Assembly: GCA_018417955.1 (NCBI GenBank) | Contig: JACTVC010000008.1 | Coordinates: forward strand, 1,178,001 to 1,242,000 | Reading direction: 5' to 3' | Length of the DNA stretch: 64,000 nt | Source of the DNA: Laccaria trichodermophora | Lineage: Eukaryota > Basidiomycota > Agaricomycetes > Agaricales > Hydnangiaceae | Shown here: positions 33,190 through 45,570 of the stretch, one piece after another | How positions within the stretch are numbered: position 1 is the stretch's first letter | How the letters are laid out: each line of letters opens with the position of its first letter | The notes under the pieces: model-generated | What the model saw: the letters and a program-made list of their open reading frames with translations, nothing else | Told to the model about the DNA's origin: nothing | Database searches by the model: none | Program-made: the position numbers and the translations under genes

Positions 33190-34955
33190 CGATCAATAAA
33201 CATCTTTCACTCGCCACTCTGACTGTTTTTCCAAACCTCTCCAAGTCTCAAGCTGCACCCAAGGCCTATAGGTCTAGAATTCGCGACAATTGCAGCTTTC
33301 CTTGTGCGGCATCCCTTAATCATGGTTTTCGACCTGTACGCATCCTTGAAAGGCCGACTAAGCGACTTCAGAAAGTGATACTTGGTTGAGATCAAAGCCC
33401 ACTCGATGTTTATAGCGTGGATTTTGGGCCCCACAAACGCCTGCCGAAATCTGACCAAGGTGACGGTTTCTATCCCGTAACTCTCTTCGACTACAACTTC
33501 TTCGACGATGCTCTGTTCACCCTCGCTGTACAGTGGATGGAGGCACACGTTTCTCAAGGTCGCACATTGAGCATCGTCACTCGTCTGCACGTCAAGAACC
33601 TCGGCATCCACTGGAACTACTGATTAAATCAATCTTCCGGGATATGCCAGCTGTGTTTGCGGAGTTTCTTAGAGTTTCTGGTGCTCTTCCCCAACTCTTC
33701 CCGCGCTAGGATCACGTTGATTCTGCGGATGAGCGGGCTTGTCGGGTTGAAGTGGAGAGGGTGAAGGCGACTGTTATCAAGCAGATTGTTCTGAAGTGTC
33801 CTGGTATGGAGACCGTAGCGATTTCGTCTGGGTCGTCAATCAACGTGTTTGCAGAAATATATGCACTTCGGCGAACGTACAGGTATATTTTCCTTTACGA
33901 AACAGCCCGTCAATAATGTAATGAACCTTAACGTCGGGCAGGATGCAAGGTCACTGGATACGCACTAAGTATACCCATTGGGAGGAAGGCTCCCAAAGCT
34001 GCATGAGGTTTTGAGGAAGGATCTAAAGCGGACAGGGAGGCTCTCCACCATTGGTCGGATCTCGCGCATTGCAGAAGGCGATCTAGAGGTTGACGATGAG
34101 TTTCCGCGTTTTCTGGCTGGCGCTGGAAAAGGTTCAGATCAACCTCCCATTTTGCGACGTACCTGCCGATCGACTAGGGAAAATCGTCAAATTCAACACT
34201 GAAGCACTTGCCGTATTGGAAGCCAACACTACTACACCACAGCGCATGGATTCACATTACTTCTTGCTCAGGCATCACTTTCAATTGTCCAGCAAAATGA
34301 GTGGCAGGAAACGCTTTTCAACATAGCTTCCTGGAAGAAAATGGTCAACTTTCATTTCTTGGTCCTGGTTTTTTGTTGTTTCGGGTTCGAGAATCGACTC
34401 TTGGCCCCTTCCTTCCCTCCATTTGCTTTGCTTGGGTCCTCCTTTAGCCGTGGTGCCCAGAAGTTATTCCCCATACGTTGTCGATTTTGCAGATCCTGAC
34501 TATTTCACGATGTATGTTTCTCATTTCCAAGCGAAGATACTACCCATACTCATTGTATGTTTCGCTAGTTGTGTTGGCGAAGCTCTGGAGGTTGTTTCTC
34601 GCAACCTGAATTCTGGTCTATTCAGGCCACTGCACCGTACCGTTGCTAGTTTGCGGGGCAAGAGAGACCTATTGCTCGTTGTCAAAGGGATCGGAAGAAC
34701 GATGAATGCGAAAGTGCGTCAATATCAACAGTATTTGTCGGTAATCTCAACTATAGTTTACTAGCTCAGCTGGATTGCAGCGCAATTATCATTTATATTG
34801 ACACAGAAAACTTTCATCGTGTCCATCAAGGAGGAGTGGCGATCATTTGTTGAGGTGAAAAAGGCCGCTGCAACGAAGGCAAACGACAAAAAAAGTGTGG
34901 ACATACAAAGTTCAATGTTACAACTACCGTACGCGTACGCTAGCATAAACGCTCA
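33190..34955 (+). other. Unrecognised coding-like remnants
   Basis: Plus-strand frames such as FDYNFFDDALFTLAVQWMEA (33417-33623) and DDEFPRFLAGAGKG (near 34100) look coding-like, but they have no identified family and are not joined by convincing introns. 34560-34700 (ASLRGKRDLLL) is duplicated at 28.5-28.7 kb. They may be decayed genes. Confidence 0.35.
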
Positions 34956-34961
34956 TCAGCA

Positions 34962-36749
34962 TCATGAGAGAATCCCAGTCAACGTTTCCCTCGCCTTCCG
35001 GGAATTACGCAAGGCAGACTTGACATCGTTGACATGAGCGATACTGACTAAAAGATGGCCCCTAGACAAAATGGCGGTAACACGTTCATCAGACACAAGC
35101 TCAGCTGAATGTTTGCCAAGAACGGGACTTTCAACTGCATGCTTGACTATCAGCCATCTCCGTTTCCTGCCGGGATCAGATACCACCATGTACTTCGGGT
35201 ATCACGAAGCTGACCTTTCGGAAGGAATTGGGGTGGGGTGTCAAGAGGCTGGCTGGTTTCTTCACTAAAGGAAGGAGGTTCTGATACCGAGACCCCACTG
35301 AGAAAACGGACAATCAACTTGTATGTTATTGTGATTGGATGGTTGCAGAAGTTCCTTCTGGAGGGAGAGCGGGTAGTTCAATATAGTCGGTGTCTCGATT
35401 ATGATCCTTCGTAATTCCGAGGCGGTGCTGACGTTATCCTGGTATGCATCTTCCAGTCGCGGATGCACTGATGTGGTGTATTTCGAGAGAGCCACCAGCA
35501 AGTTTACAACGCGGTCTCTTGAGGTACCTGATAAAGTCTCCCAGGACCTCTTGTATAGCAAACGGGGTGCCATCGCTTCTCTGGGAGATTCAGCGTAGTG
35601 GTGAACTAACATGCGACCAACCAACCACAGAGCTTGGAACATAAGCCAAAGCATAACAATTTCGTTCGTTTGCTGAGCCAGGGAAGTCAACCCGGTAACG
35701 AATGTGCATATTACGGCGCCTAAAGCCCAGGCAACTTTCCACCAGATTGTCTTCCGTGGGTTTCGAGGGGCGCCAATGATGACCCAACTTCGCTGGGGCG
35801 ATTCCGTGTGTTGGATCAAACTGGGGAATCGCCCAATGATGATGTCAACTTTTCCATCAAGTACTGGGGGCCTTCTGGCCACAATCATCTCCTGAGTTTC
35901 AACAATGCAAGCTACGAGAAAGAAGTATGCCCAAGGGATGACAGTAACAATGCCGATGTTGCCAGCAAGCAGCCATAGAACCAAACCCTCTCCAACTTTG
36001 GCAAGACTGAGGAGGAGAACCGGAATTTGAAACCATGAATCGTGGGGAGGGTAGAAAGGATTAACGCTGTACAAATATACATCAGGCGCCATGTCGACGT
36101 CCTCCGACCGTTTCTTGATGTTCCTACGAGCCACATGAGCTTGAAAATCCGGAAGTGTATTCTTGACAACAGGTTGCGGCTTGTCAATCGGCAACCCCAC
36201 CAGTCCACGAGTTATTAACATATCGAAGGCGTAGATCTCCTCCCACTTTGTTTTATGTTCCAAATTGGTTGGTTTGCCTCTCTATGTTGAGGCTCTGTCA
36301 TTAGAACATGCGAGTTGCGGACACCAGAAATCAGTGAAAAAAATTACCGTATTCAAAAACAATGCGTCAACAGGGAGGCCACTTGGACCCCTCTCTCCGT
36401 AGCTCCTTCTGACTCTCATCGCTCCCCTCCCTCGCTGGCCAGAGGATACCTCCAGTCCTACCGCTACATCCGTATTTTCTGAACGTGCACCAATAACGGT
36501 CCTCAGCCATCCTGTGCTCGCAGCGCCCACACATGTTTTCGCTATGTTCATAAGACCAAAGGCGCTCATCGCAGCCCACGCAACTCCCGCCCCACCTTCA
36601 TTCCCAAGGATAAGCGACTCAGCGACCGAAGAACTAATGAAAGCTGTGAACACCCAAAGCCCTACCCACGTATTGCCAAAGTCTGGGGTGGGGAAAGGGA
36701 AAAGTGAAGAAGAACCAAGTAGTGCTTTGGTGGGGGGCTCCTGAGCCAT
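34962..36749 (-). pseudogene. Family X membrane protein, copy X1 (frameshifted)
   Basis: Exon 1 from ATG 36749 (MAQEPPTKALLGSSS, membrane-like VFTAFISSSVAESLIL) is joined by a GT-AG intron (36280-36346) to a long exon. That exon includes WEEIYAFDMLITRGLVGLP, YLYSVNPFYPPHDSWFQIPV, the spans VGEGLVLWLLAGNIGIVTVI and ALGAVICTFVTGLTSL, and IVMLWLMFQALWLVGRMLVH. Compared with its neighbour it lacks about 50 codons around 35310 (the deletion also shifts frame) and has a further one-base deletion near 35170 that kills the conserved WYLIPAGERNWLV segment. Predicted non-functional. No family known to me. Confidence 0.65.
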
Positions 36750-37110
36750 CGCAGGAGGTTAAAGGAGAGATAGGGCGTCAAACCTGTCTGAGGAAACTGA
36801 CTTTGCGACCTGCGTGGGAGAGACTGGGAGAGGACATAGGAGGAAAAGGAGAGAGTAAGAAAGAGTAAGAACAATACATGTCAGAAGTTGTTTATCGTAA
36901 CCCGAGCTTAGTAATCTCTTTTAGTCTCCTAGCTTCCGTCTTCAAACCTAGCTGGATGCAGCGCAATTATAATTTATATTGACTTAGGAAACCTTCATGG
37001 AGGAGGGGCGAGCATTCGCAGCAAAAACAGACGACAAAAAGAGTGCAGACAAATTAGTTACACTGATATTTAGAAAGACCATATAAATCCTCATCGATGC
37101 ATCAGCAGCA

Positions 37111-39059
37111 TCATGAGAGAATCTCAGTCAATGTTTCCCTCGCCTTCCTTGAATTATCCAAAGCAGATTTGACATCGTCGACGTGAGCGATACTAATCAA
37201 AAGATTGCCCCTGGATAAAATGGCAGTGACACGCTCGTCTGACATGACTTCGGCTGAATGTTTGCCAAGAACTGGACTCCAAACATCCTGCCTGATTACC
37301 AGCCAGTTTCGTTCTCCTGCTGGGATCAGATACCACCACGTACATTGGGGTTCGTGAAGCCGACCTTTCGGAAAGAACTGGGGTACGGAGTCGAAAGGTT
37401 GGTTGGTTTCTTCATCAAAGATGAGGGGTTCTGATGCCGGGACACCAGCCAGAAAACGAACACACGGTATCGTGGCATATTGCGATGTGGCTAGGGGAAG
37501 CTTCAAAGAGAGAATGCACGTATCGTACATGCTCTCAAAAGTGAGGCCAGGGATATTGGCGAGCCAAACTGCGCTGATGAGGGTGGGGTCCCCAATAACT
37601 GCATGGATTTCAATATCGACTTGCGACCTATCGTAATTGGATGGTTTCCAAGGTTCATTCAGCGGGTAGTTCAACATGGTCGGTGTCTCGATTATGATCC
37701 TTCGTAATTCCAAGGGCGTGCTAGCGTTATCTCGGTATGCGTGTTCCTGTCGCGGATGCACTGATACGATATATTTCGAGAGAGCCGCCATCAAGTTCAC
37801 TATGCGTTCTCTGAAGATACCTGGTAAAGTCTCCCAAGGCCTCTTGTACAGCAAGCGGGGTGCAATCGCCTCTTTGGGAGATTCGGCGTAGTGGTGAACT
37901 AACATGCGACCGAGCAACCATAGACCTTAAAACATAAGCCAAAGCATAACTATTTCGTTTGTTTGCTGAGCCAGGGAAAGGTAAGTGAACCCGGTAACGA
38001 ATGGACATATCAAGGCGCCTAAAACCCACGCAGCTTTCCACCATATTGTCTTCCTTGGGTTTCGAGGTGCGCCAATGACGACCCAACTTTGTGGGGGTGA
38101 CTCGGCGAGTTGGGTCATACTAGGGAGTTGCCCAACGGCGATGTCAATTTCTCCATCGAAAACTGTGGGCCTTCTGGCCACAATTATCTCACGGAATTCG
38201 ATGATGCAGGCGACGAGAAAGAAGTACGCCCAAGGAATGAGAGTAACAATGCCGAGGGCGCCAGCGAAGTGGTATAAAATGAAGCCTTCTCCAACTTTGG
38301 CAAGACTGAGAAGGAGGACTGGAATTTGAAACCAGGGATTGTGGGGGGGATAGAAAGGACTGACACTATACAAATATACATCGGGCGTCATATCGATATG
38401 CTTTGAAGGTTTTTTGACATTCCTGCGAGCTGTATGAGCTTGAGGGTCCCGCAACGCAATTTTTTCTGAGGCGGTACCAGCTTCATGAGGTTTGTCATCC
38501 GGGAAGCCCGCCAACCCACGAGAGGTTAACTTGTCAAAAGCGTAAATCTCTTCCCACTTGATTTCATATTCTGACTCTGTTGGCTTGCGTCTCTACGTCG
38601 GGGCGCCGTCATCAGAACATGCGAGTTGCAAGAACCAGCGAAAGCAGTTACCAAATTCAAAAACACTGATGCGTCAACCGAGAGACCACTTGGCCCTCTC
38701 TCTCCGTAGCTCCTTCTGAGCTTCATCGCTCCCCTCCCTCGCGCGCTAGAGGCTACTTCCAGTCCTACCGCTCCGTCCGTATTTTCCGACCGTGCGCCTA
38801 TTATGGTCCTGAGCCATCCTGGGCTGGCAGCGCCCACACATGTTTTGACTATGTCCATAAGGCCAAAGGCGCTCATCGTGGCCCACGCAACCCCTGCTCC
38901 GCCCTCATTCCCAAGAATTAACGACTCAGCAACCGACGAGCCGATGAAGGTCGTGAGTGCAGAAATCTCTACGAATGCGTTGCCAAAGTTTGGGATGGGG
39001 AAAGGGAGGGGTGACGAAGAAACAAGATGTGAGCTGTTGGCACTGGGGGGCTCAGCCAT
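37111..39059 (-). pseudogene. Family X membrane protein, copy X2 (in-frame stop)
   Basis: From ATG 39059 (MAEPPSANSSHLVSSSPLPF) through the same exon structure as X1, with spans SLAKVGEGFILYHFAGALGI and WVLGALICPFVTGFTYLSLA. Where X1 has LWLMFQALWL this copy has LWLMF then TAA at 37927-37929: a CAA-to-TAA change at a conserved Gln. The frame resumes immediately (GLWLLGRMLVHHYAESPKEA) and stays open to the C-terminal HVDDVKSALDNSRKARETL. So it is intact except for one nonsense codon. A sequencing error or readthrough cannot be ruled out. Confidence 0.7.
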
Positions 39060-39690
39060 TATTGGCCAAAGCAGGGCCAAAGTGTAGGGTTGAAGAAAGG
39101 GCAGTGCACCACATCGTCTTGCACCTTGGGAAAATGAACCGTGACACTTGAGGTGCAAAAATAAAAAAGGGACTTCGCCATTGATCTGTGGGGAAAAGCA
39201 GTAAGTAAATTGACATGTCGGTGAGAGAATATCCCCACCGTTCCGGTAATCTCAGCAGCCTTAGAGTTTCTCCCTAATCTGACCTGGAGCGTTCTCCGTT
39301 TCTTGGCGCCTGTGCGGTGTGTAGTTGAGCAATCCAGAGTATCATATCAACGAGAAAGGGACGACAGGGAGGATTTTGTTGGAACTCAGGCTGAGCAAAA
39401 GATTGGTTGGGACATCGACATCAGACGTTGTCAGGAAATCCTGTTCAGCAAAATTGTCAGTTGGGGGATATTTATAGAGGCAGTTGATGGTTTCTTCAGA
39501 ACGTGCAGCAGCATTTTTGTCAATATTTGACCGAAACGGTTTCGTCTACATAAGTTGAAGATGCATAGGATATACATAACGACTTGAAAGACCAAAGCTA
39601 TGCGATAGTAAATGATTGACGCGATCATATGGGGTATGTCCAATGTTCCAAGATTCGTCTCAAGAGAGGTCACAACCGCCTCTCCACTTC
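39060..39690. other. Intergenic between X2 and the BTB gene, no gene recognised
   Basis: Divergent promoter region for X2 and the 3' end of the BTB gene. Only short frames are open. Confidence 0.4.
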
Positions 39691-42600
39691 TTACGCCTCC
39701 ACCAAGCCGAACAATCCTTCTAGTTCAGTCCAGATTTCTAGTCTTGCCTTCCCCCACACATCCTTCCACGAGCTAACACACTCAGCGCAGACACCCTCCT
39801 CCTTCCACGGAGCATCTATGAGGGCTTGTAAGCCAGAAATGGGATCCAGCTGATATGCTTCCAGAATCCCAGAAGAATGCACGAGTTTAGCATGCGCGAT
39901 GAGATGTGATGTGGGATTACCGGCAGCACATCTTGAACTGCTGGGTGCTGTCGAAGCAGACGGCTGACAGTACTGCGATGGGTCCATAGGTGACAGTGCA
40001 AATGATGTCCACAACGACGAAAACAACTCCCGTACTTCCACGATGGCCATGAACTCGGAAAGCGAAAGTGTTTGTGAACTGGATTTGCCTATAGCATCTT
40101 CACCTCTTTGGCGAAATTCTCTCAAGAAATCTTGCGTTCGGACGAGCTCGTACATGGCACGCTTGACGATATCAGGAACTTGCCGATCCCTTGCCAATAC
40201 CACGGTCTCTATGGCGAAGGCGGAGGTGTAAGTCTTAGACAAGGATTCGATGGAAGATGGCCAGGTCTCTTCAAGACTTCGCCTTGCCCACGTCGCAAAA
40301 TCTGGAAAAGAGAGCGCAGTAGCTGCTCGAAGAATAGCAGATATGACCTCGAAGGAAGGCTTATCATACATGAAAGTTCTAAAAAGCCATGAGTGACAAC
40401 ATCTTGAGCAGAAAAGTGGGACTCACATTGAGTTCTCCACAGCATCCATCAACGCCTCGAAGTCAGGCAGGGAAACGTCAACCTCATCTATGCAATACAC
40501 TCTAGCATCTTCGTTCTCGTCGAGATCCCCTGGGTTTTCACTGAACTTCGCACTGAACCACAGACTCTTCTTTGCTAAGCGGCTTTTTTGCAATTTGAAC
40601 CGTATGCCTTGCAGCTCAATGAGAACATTTCCATCTGGTTCCCAGTGCTTTTGATGAGGAGTGAAGCGAATACGCTTAGAGGAAGGACGGGTTTGAGGGG
40701 TAGAGGGCGGTAAAAGTGCTTTAAGGGAAGACGATGACTCCCCTCCTGTATGTTTCCGTTTAAGCCCTGAGGAAGGCGAAGAAAGGAGAGTGGAGCCGGA
40801 ATCCGCAACTGATTCCGGAAAGGTCGCTTCTTCACCATCCTTTTGAGCGGTGGAGAGAGAGGAAGAAGAGGTTAGTCGATGAAAACCCGACTTTTGAGAC
40901 GAAAAGGATGAGGACAGAATGTCGTCGTCTTGGGATCTTCTGGTTGATTGTGACATGCTCAGAAAAGAAGAGGGCAAAGTTGCCGCTGACGCCCAGCCAT
41001 CGGTAGCATTTTGTGGGGTGTACGAAACTTCTTGGACAGCAGATGTGGGTGTGGTTGCTGACGCTGAGGAACCAAAGTTTCCCAGTGACAGCCCTGAATT
41101 AGTAGCACTGGCGGAGTCGCTCTGCGGGGTTGGTATCGGGCTGATAGGCGATGATTTCGGCGGGAAAGGTGGGTACTTGAATGAAAAACATGCTTGGAGT
41201 CTGTCCTTCTTCGCCCCAATATGCGAAGGAAGGGTCAGGAACTGCGAACGCATCACCATCGGAGCCAACGCCCGAGTACTCAGTCTACCATTAAAAGATT
41301 TTCTTTTTGACAAGCCTTCTGCCCTCGGACTCTGGGGGTGGATCAATAGTCGTGTCCAATAGTCGTGTCAGGGTATTTGATGCAGTATCTCACCTTCTCG
41401 GGTAATGAAGGTAATTCTTTCTCCGACGCAGCGTTAGTGTCTGGTTTTGAACTCAGGTCAACTTGGATCGACGATTCTGAGAGCGCGTGAGATTCGAGAT
41501 GCCGACTAGGACCATGACTTACTAGCTAAATCCTTTCCCGCAGCCCTGGAAGGTAGCGATTGGGCCACACGGTGTCCAAACACATCTTCACTTCGCGAGG
41601 AAGTGCCCTCGGCTTGGGAACCCACACCGATATCGAATGAAGCCGGTTTCCAAGTGAGGTCAAGCCCTGTTGCCTTCAGAAAACGCAGGTACGCCTTGTG
41701 CTTTCCCCCACTTGTTGAATGAGAAAGGGTGGGCTCTGGAGTATCAGGGGAGAAAACTGAAGTGACAACGACCGAACTGTTCTTTGAACGCTCAGGGGTT
41801 TTCTGGTAAGCCAAGGTAAGAACATATCGAGGTATCCATCAAAGAGAGGTGTTCATACTGAAGACGAGGAGAATGGTGAGGTTATGAATCTAAATGGTGA
41901 TCGTGACCTAGTATTGTTTGCCTCCCCAGATAAAGATAAGGGCGGGATATCGTCTTGAGAAATTAAGGGTTCTTTCTGGGGAGTGCTAAAAGGAGAGGAT
42001 TAAGTTGTAAGGATCATAGATGTTTCAATATGGTACCTTGGACCTCGCGACGACATTTGTGTCATCTTGGGGGATGGTCCGGCCTGTTCTATCGGAACAT
42101 CAACAAGAGAACGTGTCGACGCCGATGGAGAGAGGTTTGCAAGGGCTATTGGAGTTTTTGGTGTTGCAGGCGTGCCCGCACGGGACAGCGGTAGGGGAAT
42201 GGCAGGTAGCGGAGGAACGTCAGGTAGCAGAGGAGTGGAATGTGGCAAAAGAACGGGACTTTCTAGCCAGAAGTCAGCACGTCGAACATATGTCCTCGTG
42301 AATTGATTATGAACTCACCAGGCTTGGCCATAACCAAAGACCCTGAGACATTATTCGTGGACGATCTACTCCGTGGATGTCTAGGCGTTAGGCTTCGCCT
42401 TACCTTAGGAGGGGGATCGTCGTCCAAGTCGGCTGAAACGTGAGAATATGAGGCAGGGAGCCCGAAGAAGTAAATAACACATACCATGAGCTTCGTTGTA
42501 AACCGTCATCAGAGCGTGCTTCTGCTCCGAAGTCAGGTTTGCGCCATTCATGATAAGCGTAAAATCAAGTAAAAGCCGCGGGGACGATTTCGTGAAAAGT

Positions 42601-43227
42601 TGGCAAATCATGAAATACACCTGACAGACGGCGTGGCGTCGCTTCGGACTGCATGTTATCAGGACGCGAGAGATCTGATGAGGCAATGGGCCCTCGTACG
42701 AACCCCGCATGATAGCTGCAAACAATTGTAAAATACCTATAAAAGGAGGAGAGTATCAACATACGAGGTTCGTTGCCGAACGACAGACGGGTTGGCGACT
42801 TTGGGGACTTGGGTTGCTTTGAAGGTTGAGTTGGAGGCGTTGGGCTGGGTTGCACTGCCAACTTGTTCGCTGGGCTCCGCAAAGACTTCAAGAAAACTTA
42901 AATTGTTCAGATAGCGTTGAAGCCTGACTTGAAAATGAAGCATACCCATTTGGGTGTGATTCGTCAACTCTTTCGTCGGAGTTGCTTCTGGGTCTAACAA
43001 CAGGACTCCTGCCCGTTTGTCCTTGATTCGCGACAAGGGTGATTTAACTTTGGCCGCTGCATAAATCAATTGGAAGCCTTCTGAGGCAACGCGGATAGCT
43101 GACGTTGGTTAGGACTCGCATGACCTGTTCCAAGATGATTAAAGTCAGGCACGTTCAAATTGGGGGGAAGTTATTCACCTGATGCTCTACGTTTCTTCCC
43201 CGATTTTGCAAGAGGGGAGGGGGACAT
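39691..43227 (-). CDS. BTB/POZ domain protein with long Ser/Pro-rich N-terminus
   Basis: Model with roughly eleven exons from ATG 43227 (MSPSPLAKSGKKRRAS). The N-terminal part holds IRVASEGFQLIYAAAKVKSP and a Ser/Pro-rich region (TPLLPDVPPLPAIPLPLSR, TPKTPIALANLSPSAS). The large exon (41340 to 40430) ends in a BTB fold: DGNVLIELQGIRFKLQKSRL, KKSLWFSAKFSE, CIDEVDVSLPDFEALMDAV. The last exon continues MYDKPSFEVISAILRAATAL and FPDFATWARRSLEETWPSS. An intron with GTGAGA donor and CCCCCAG acceptor near 41340 joins the two halves in frame. If that join is wrong, two genes abut here. BTB domains usually mediate protein pairing or Cullin-3 ubiquitin ligation. The partner is unknown. Confidence 0.65.
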
Positions 43228-43553
43228 GAAATGAAGCGAAGAAGAAGGGATTGACAGGCATGGACGAGTATGGGTCCTTGTTGACCATTGGTTGACCTTC
43301 AGGGACGCATGAAAAACGTGGCACGTGATGGCGATATTTACGCCTCGCGCCAAACAAACGTCAAAAGCGCGTAGGGTCAAAATTTCCATCGACGCATCAT
43401 CGTCAGATCAGATATACCCATGGCTCCGTAGTCCAAAACGAAATTACAGCACTGTTTAATAGTGGATCACGAGCCTGCGGAGTCGTCAATATGGCTGTGG
43501 CTGCATATCGGAAATTTTTATCCTACATGAGCAGCAACGTAATGTATATGATT
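43228..43553. other. Intergenic, no gene recognised
   Basis: Short gap between the start of the BTB gene and the end of the homocysteine methyltransferase gene. Only shadow frames. Confidence 0.4.
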
Positions 43554-44807
43554 TCAACTTAGTTTCAGCCCTTCCGCAAGAGCGTGAATATCGTCCGGAG
43601 CAGTTTTGCAACATCCTCCAATAACAATCCCAGCCCAACTACCAAATTTCCCTTCCTCCTTTGCAAGGCTAACGAGCTCTTTCACCCACTGCACCTTACC
43701 CGTGCCTTCTCTGTGTGTCACTCCAGAATCCAGCCACACATGTGCAATGGGATCGTATTTCACCCCGCCATTTGGATACACAACCAGCCAAGGTCGCGCA
43801 ATCTCCGAGTCTCCAACCTGCGAAAGTAGCAACGCATTGAAGGCAATTCGATGGGCATGTATAATTTCTGAATAATACTGAATTTGTGTGCAGTTGACGC
43901 CAATCCCAGTGGGGACGGGATTCGCTGGAGACGCATCGCGTACGAGAGCATCAACAACGTCAACGGCCAATAGACGTTCCCCACCCGGAACTGACTCCTG
44001 TGGAAAGACGCCATCTGGCCAGACGGTCGCAACCCACCATGTTTTCATAGCAAATTCCGGGAGCATGCCCACTGCTCTCCTTATTGCCGCGATCTCTCGC
44101 ACAAGTGGAACAGTTTCAAACACGATGACATCTACGAGATCCCACGATGGATGGTTACAGAAGACACGTAGCCTCCTCAGGTGAAAGGAAGCGAGGCTGT
44201 CCACAGCAACAGCCTCCGCCTCGCCTTCTTCCGCAGAGAACGCGTTGGTATTCGTGCCGTCCGAGTCAGGTGTGAATTCTTGAGGTCCATAAGGAGGGGG
44301 GTAGTATCCGCTGAATTCTTGCGCAGTTGTGAGTGTAGCCCCAAATGGCCCAAGGGCAAGTGCGATTTTGATATCTGTTGCAGTGATGTTGGGGTGTTGT
44401 GCGAGAAACCGCGATTTAGCTTCCGAGGCGAGTTCTACTGATTTGTTCATCAAAGTCACAGCATCTACTTCACCGTATCCAGCGCGTTCGAAAGTTTCGA
44501 AGGCGCACTGATACCTAACCTTGCAGTTATGTAATCGTGGTCTCTGCACCACAGTTGGCTACTCACGTCGAAGTCATGATGATAAGTGAGCCAGCCTCCA
44601 AGAATGCCAGATGAGCTGCTATGACCGTCTCTGGATCTGTTTCGGTCAGCGTTGCGGACCAGAGTGGGGTTTTGATGCTCTTGTGGAATACATCTTCGAG
44701 TGTTGTTCCCTGCATCCCTCCGGATTTGTGTCAGTACTCGTGGAAAGAGCACCTGCTGAACTTACAAATCCTCCGTCCATCAACATAATATTTCGAATGC
44801 CACTCAT
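43554..44807 (-). CDS. Homocysteine S-methyltransferase
   Basis: ATG 44807 gives MSGIRNIMLMDGGF, an intron, then GTTLEDVFHKSIKTPLWSA and TSTYQCAFETFERAGYGEVD. Conserved features in order: IALALGPFGATLT, FETVPLVREIAAI, zinc ligand GVNC, and the paired Cys in GIVIGGCCKTAP. The enzyme uses S-methylmethionine or S-adenosylmethionine to methylate homocysteine to methionine, with three Cys binding zinc (one in GVNC, two in GGCC). It has three or four exons and about 375 residues. The start, motifs and stop form a continuous reading. Similar to yeast Mht1/Sam4, but which of them is uncertain. Confidence 0.9.
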
Positions 44808-44929
44808 TGATTGCTCTTGTTACGTGGGTGATTCTTGCTGGAGAAGCTTTACCAGCTTTTCAACGGTCAGCATTAGACCGTCAGAGTTCGATGCATGTTC
44901 CGAGCCAATGCAATGATGGCAAAACGATG

Positions 44930-45570
44930 GTACACGTGATCTCCCAAAGTTATAAATAAACCATAAATCATCGACCGTATAGATAGATAGATTTATTTAT
45001 TCCGGAGCGGTCCCAATGGCTATGTTCACGTACAGACTGTAAATAGATACATGGGCGCGTCAAAGTGTGAAGAATTGTAACAAAAAAAATGCTCGCCGCG
45101 AGAAATTAAAAAGTTAATCAAAGTGACGAGAAAGCAGAGGAGTAGCGTAGATCAAATAATAAACACTAATAGGACAAGGATGGACAAACCGACGGAGACG
45201 TGGAAAGTAGCATGATATATCGACCATCGTAAAAATGCGTCGGATCAATTATGTGGGCCCCGAACCAAGTGTCGACTCGGGGATGGCAGACCACGAGTGC
45301 CTCCACGAGAAGGCATATTTTTCCGAACAGGGTGGCCGTTTTCTAGACCTCCTGCGTCACCTGTTCCAGCTGCAGGCAACGACGGACTTACCCACGTTCA
45401 ACGTCTCGCCTTCGCGAAGGGTATACTGAAGTATATAAGGCCCCAGATGTCGGGGGGATAATCATTCAAAACTTCTATCTCGACAAAGCTTGTTGAATTC
45501 GAGTAAGTGCCCTCTCTAAATCCTCCTCAATGGCCAACTCGAACAGTTTTTTTTTGAAGTCAGCATCGCA
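44930..45570. promoter_or_regulatory. Divergent promoter region of methyltransferase and secreted protein genes
   Basis: It separates two divergent genes. At 45431-45441 the plus-strand string AGTATATAAGG resembles a TATA box, about 135 bp before the secreted-protein ATG at 45571. I see nothing else identifiable. Confidence 0.45.

Noticed and set aside
37927..37929. The TAA in X2 as a recoded amino acid or selenocysteine
   Set aside because: Selenocysteine uses TGA, fungi generally lack it, and the sister copy has CAA. A mutation or base error is simpler.
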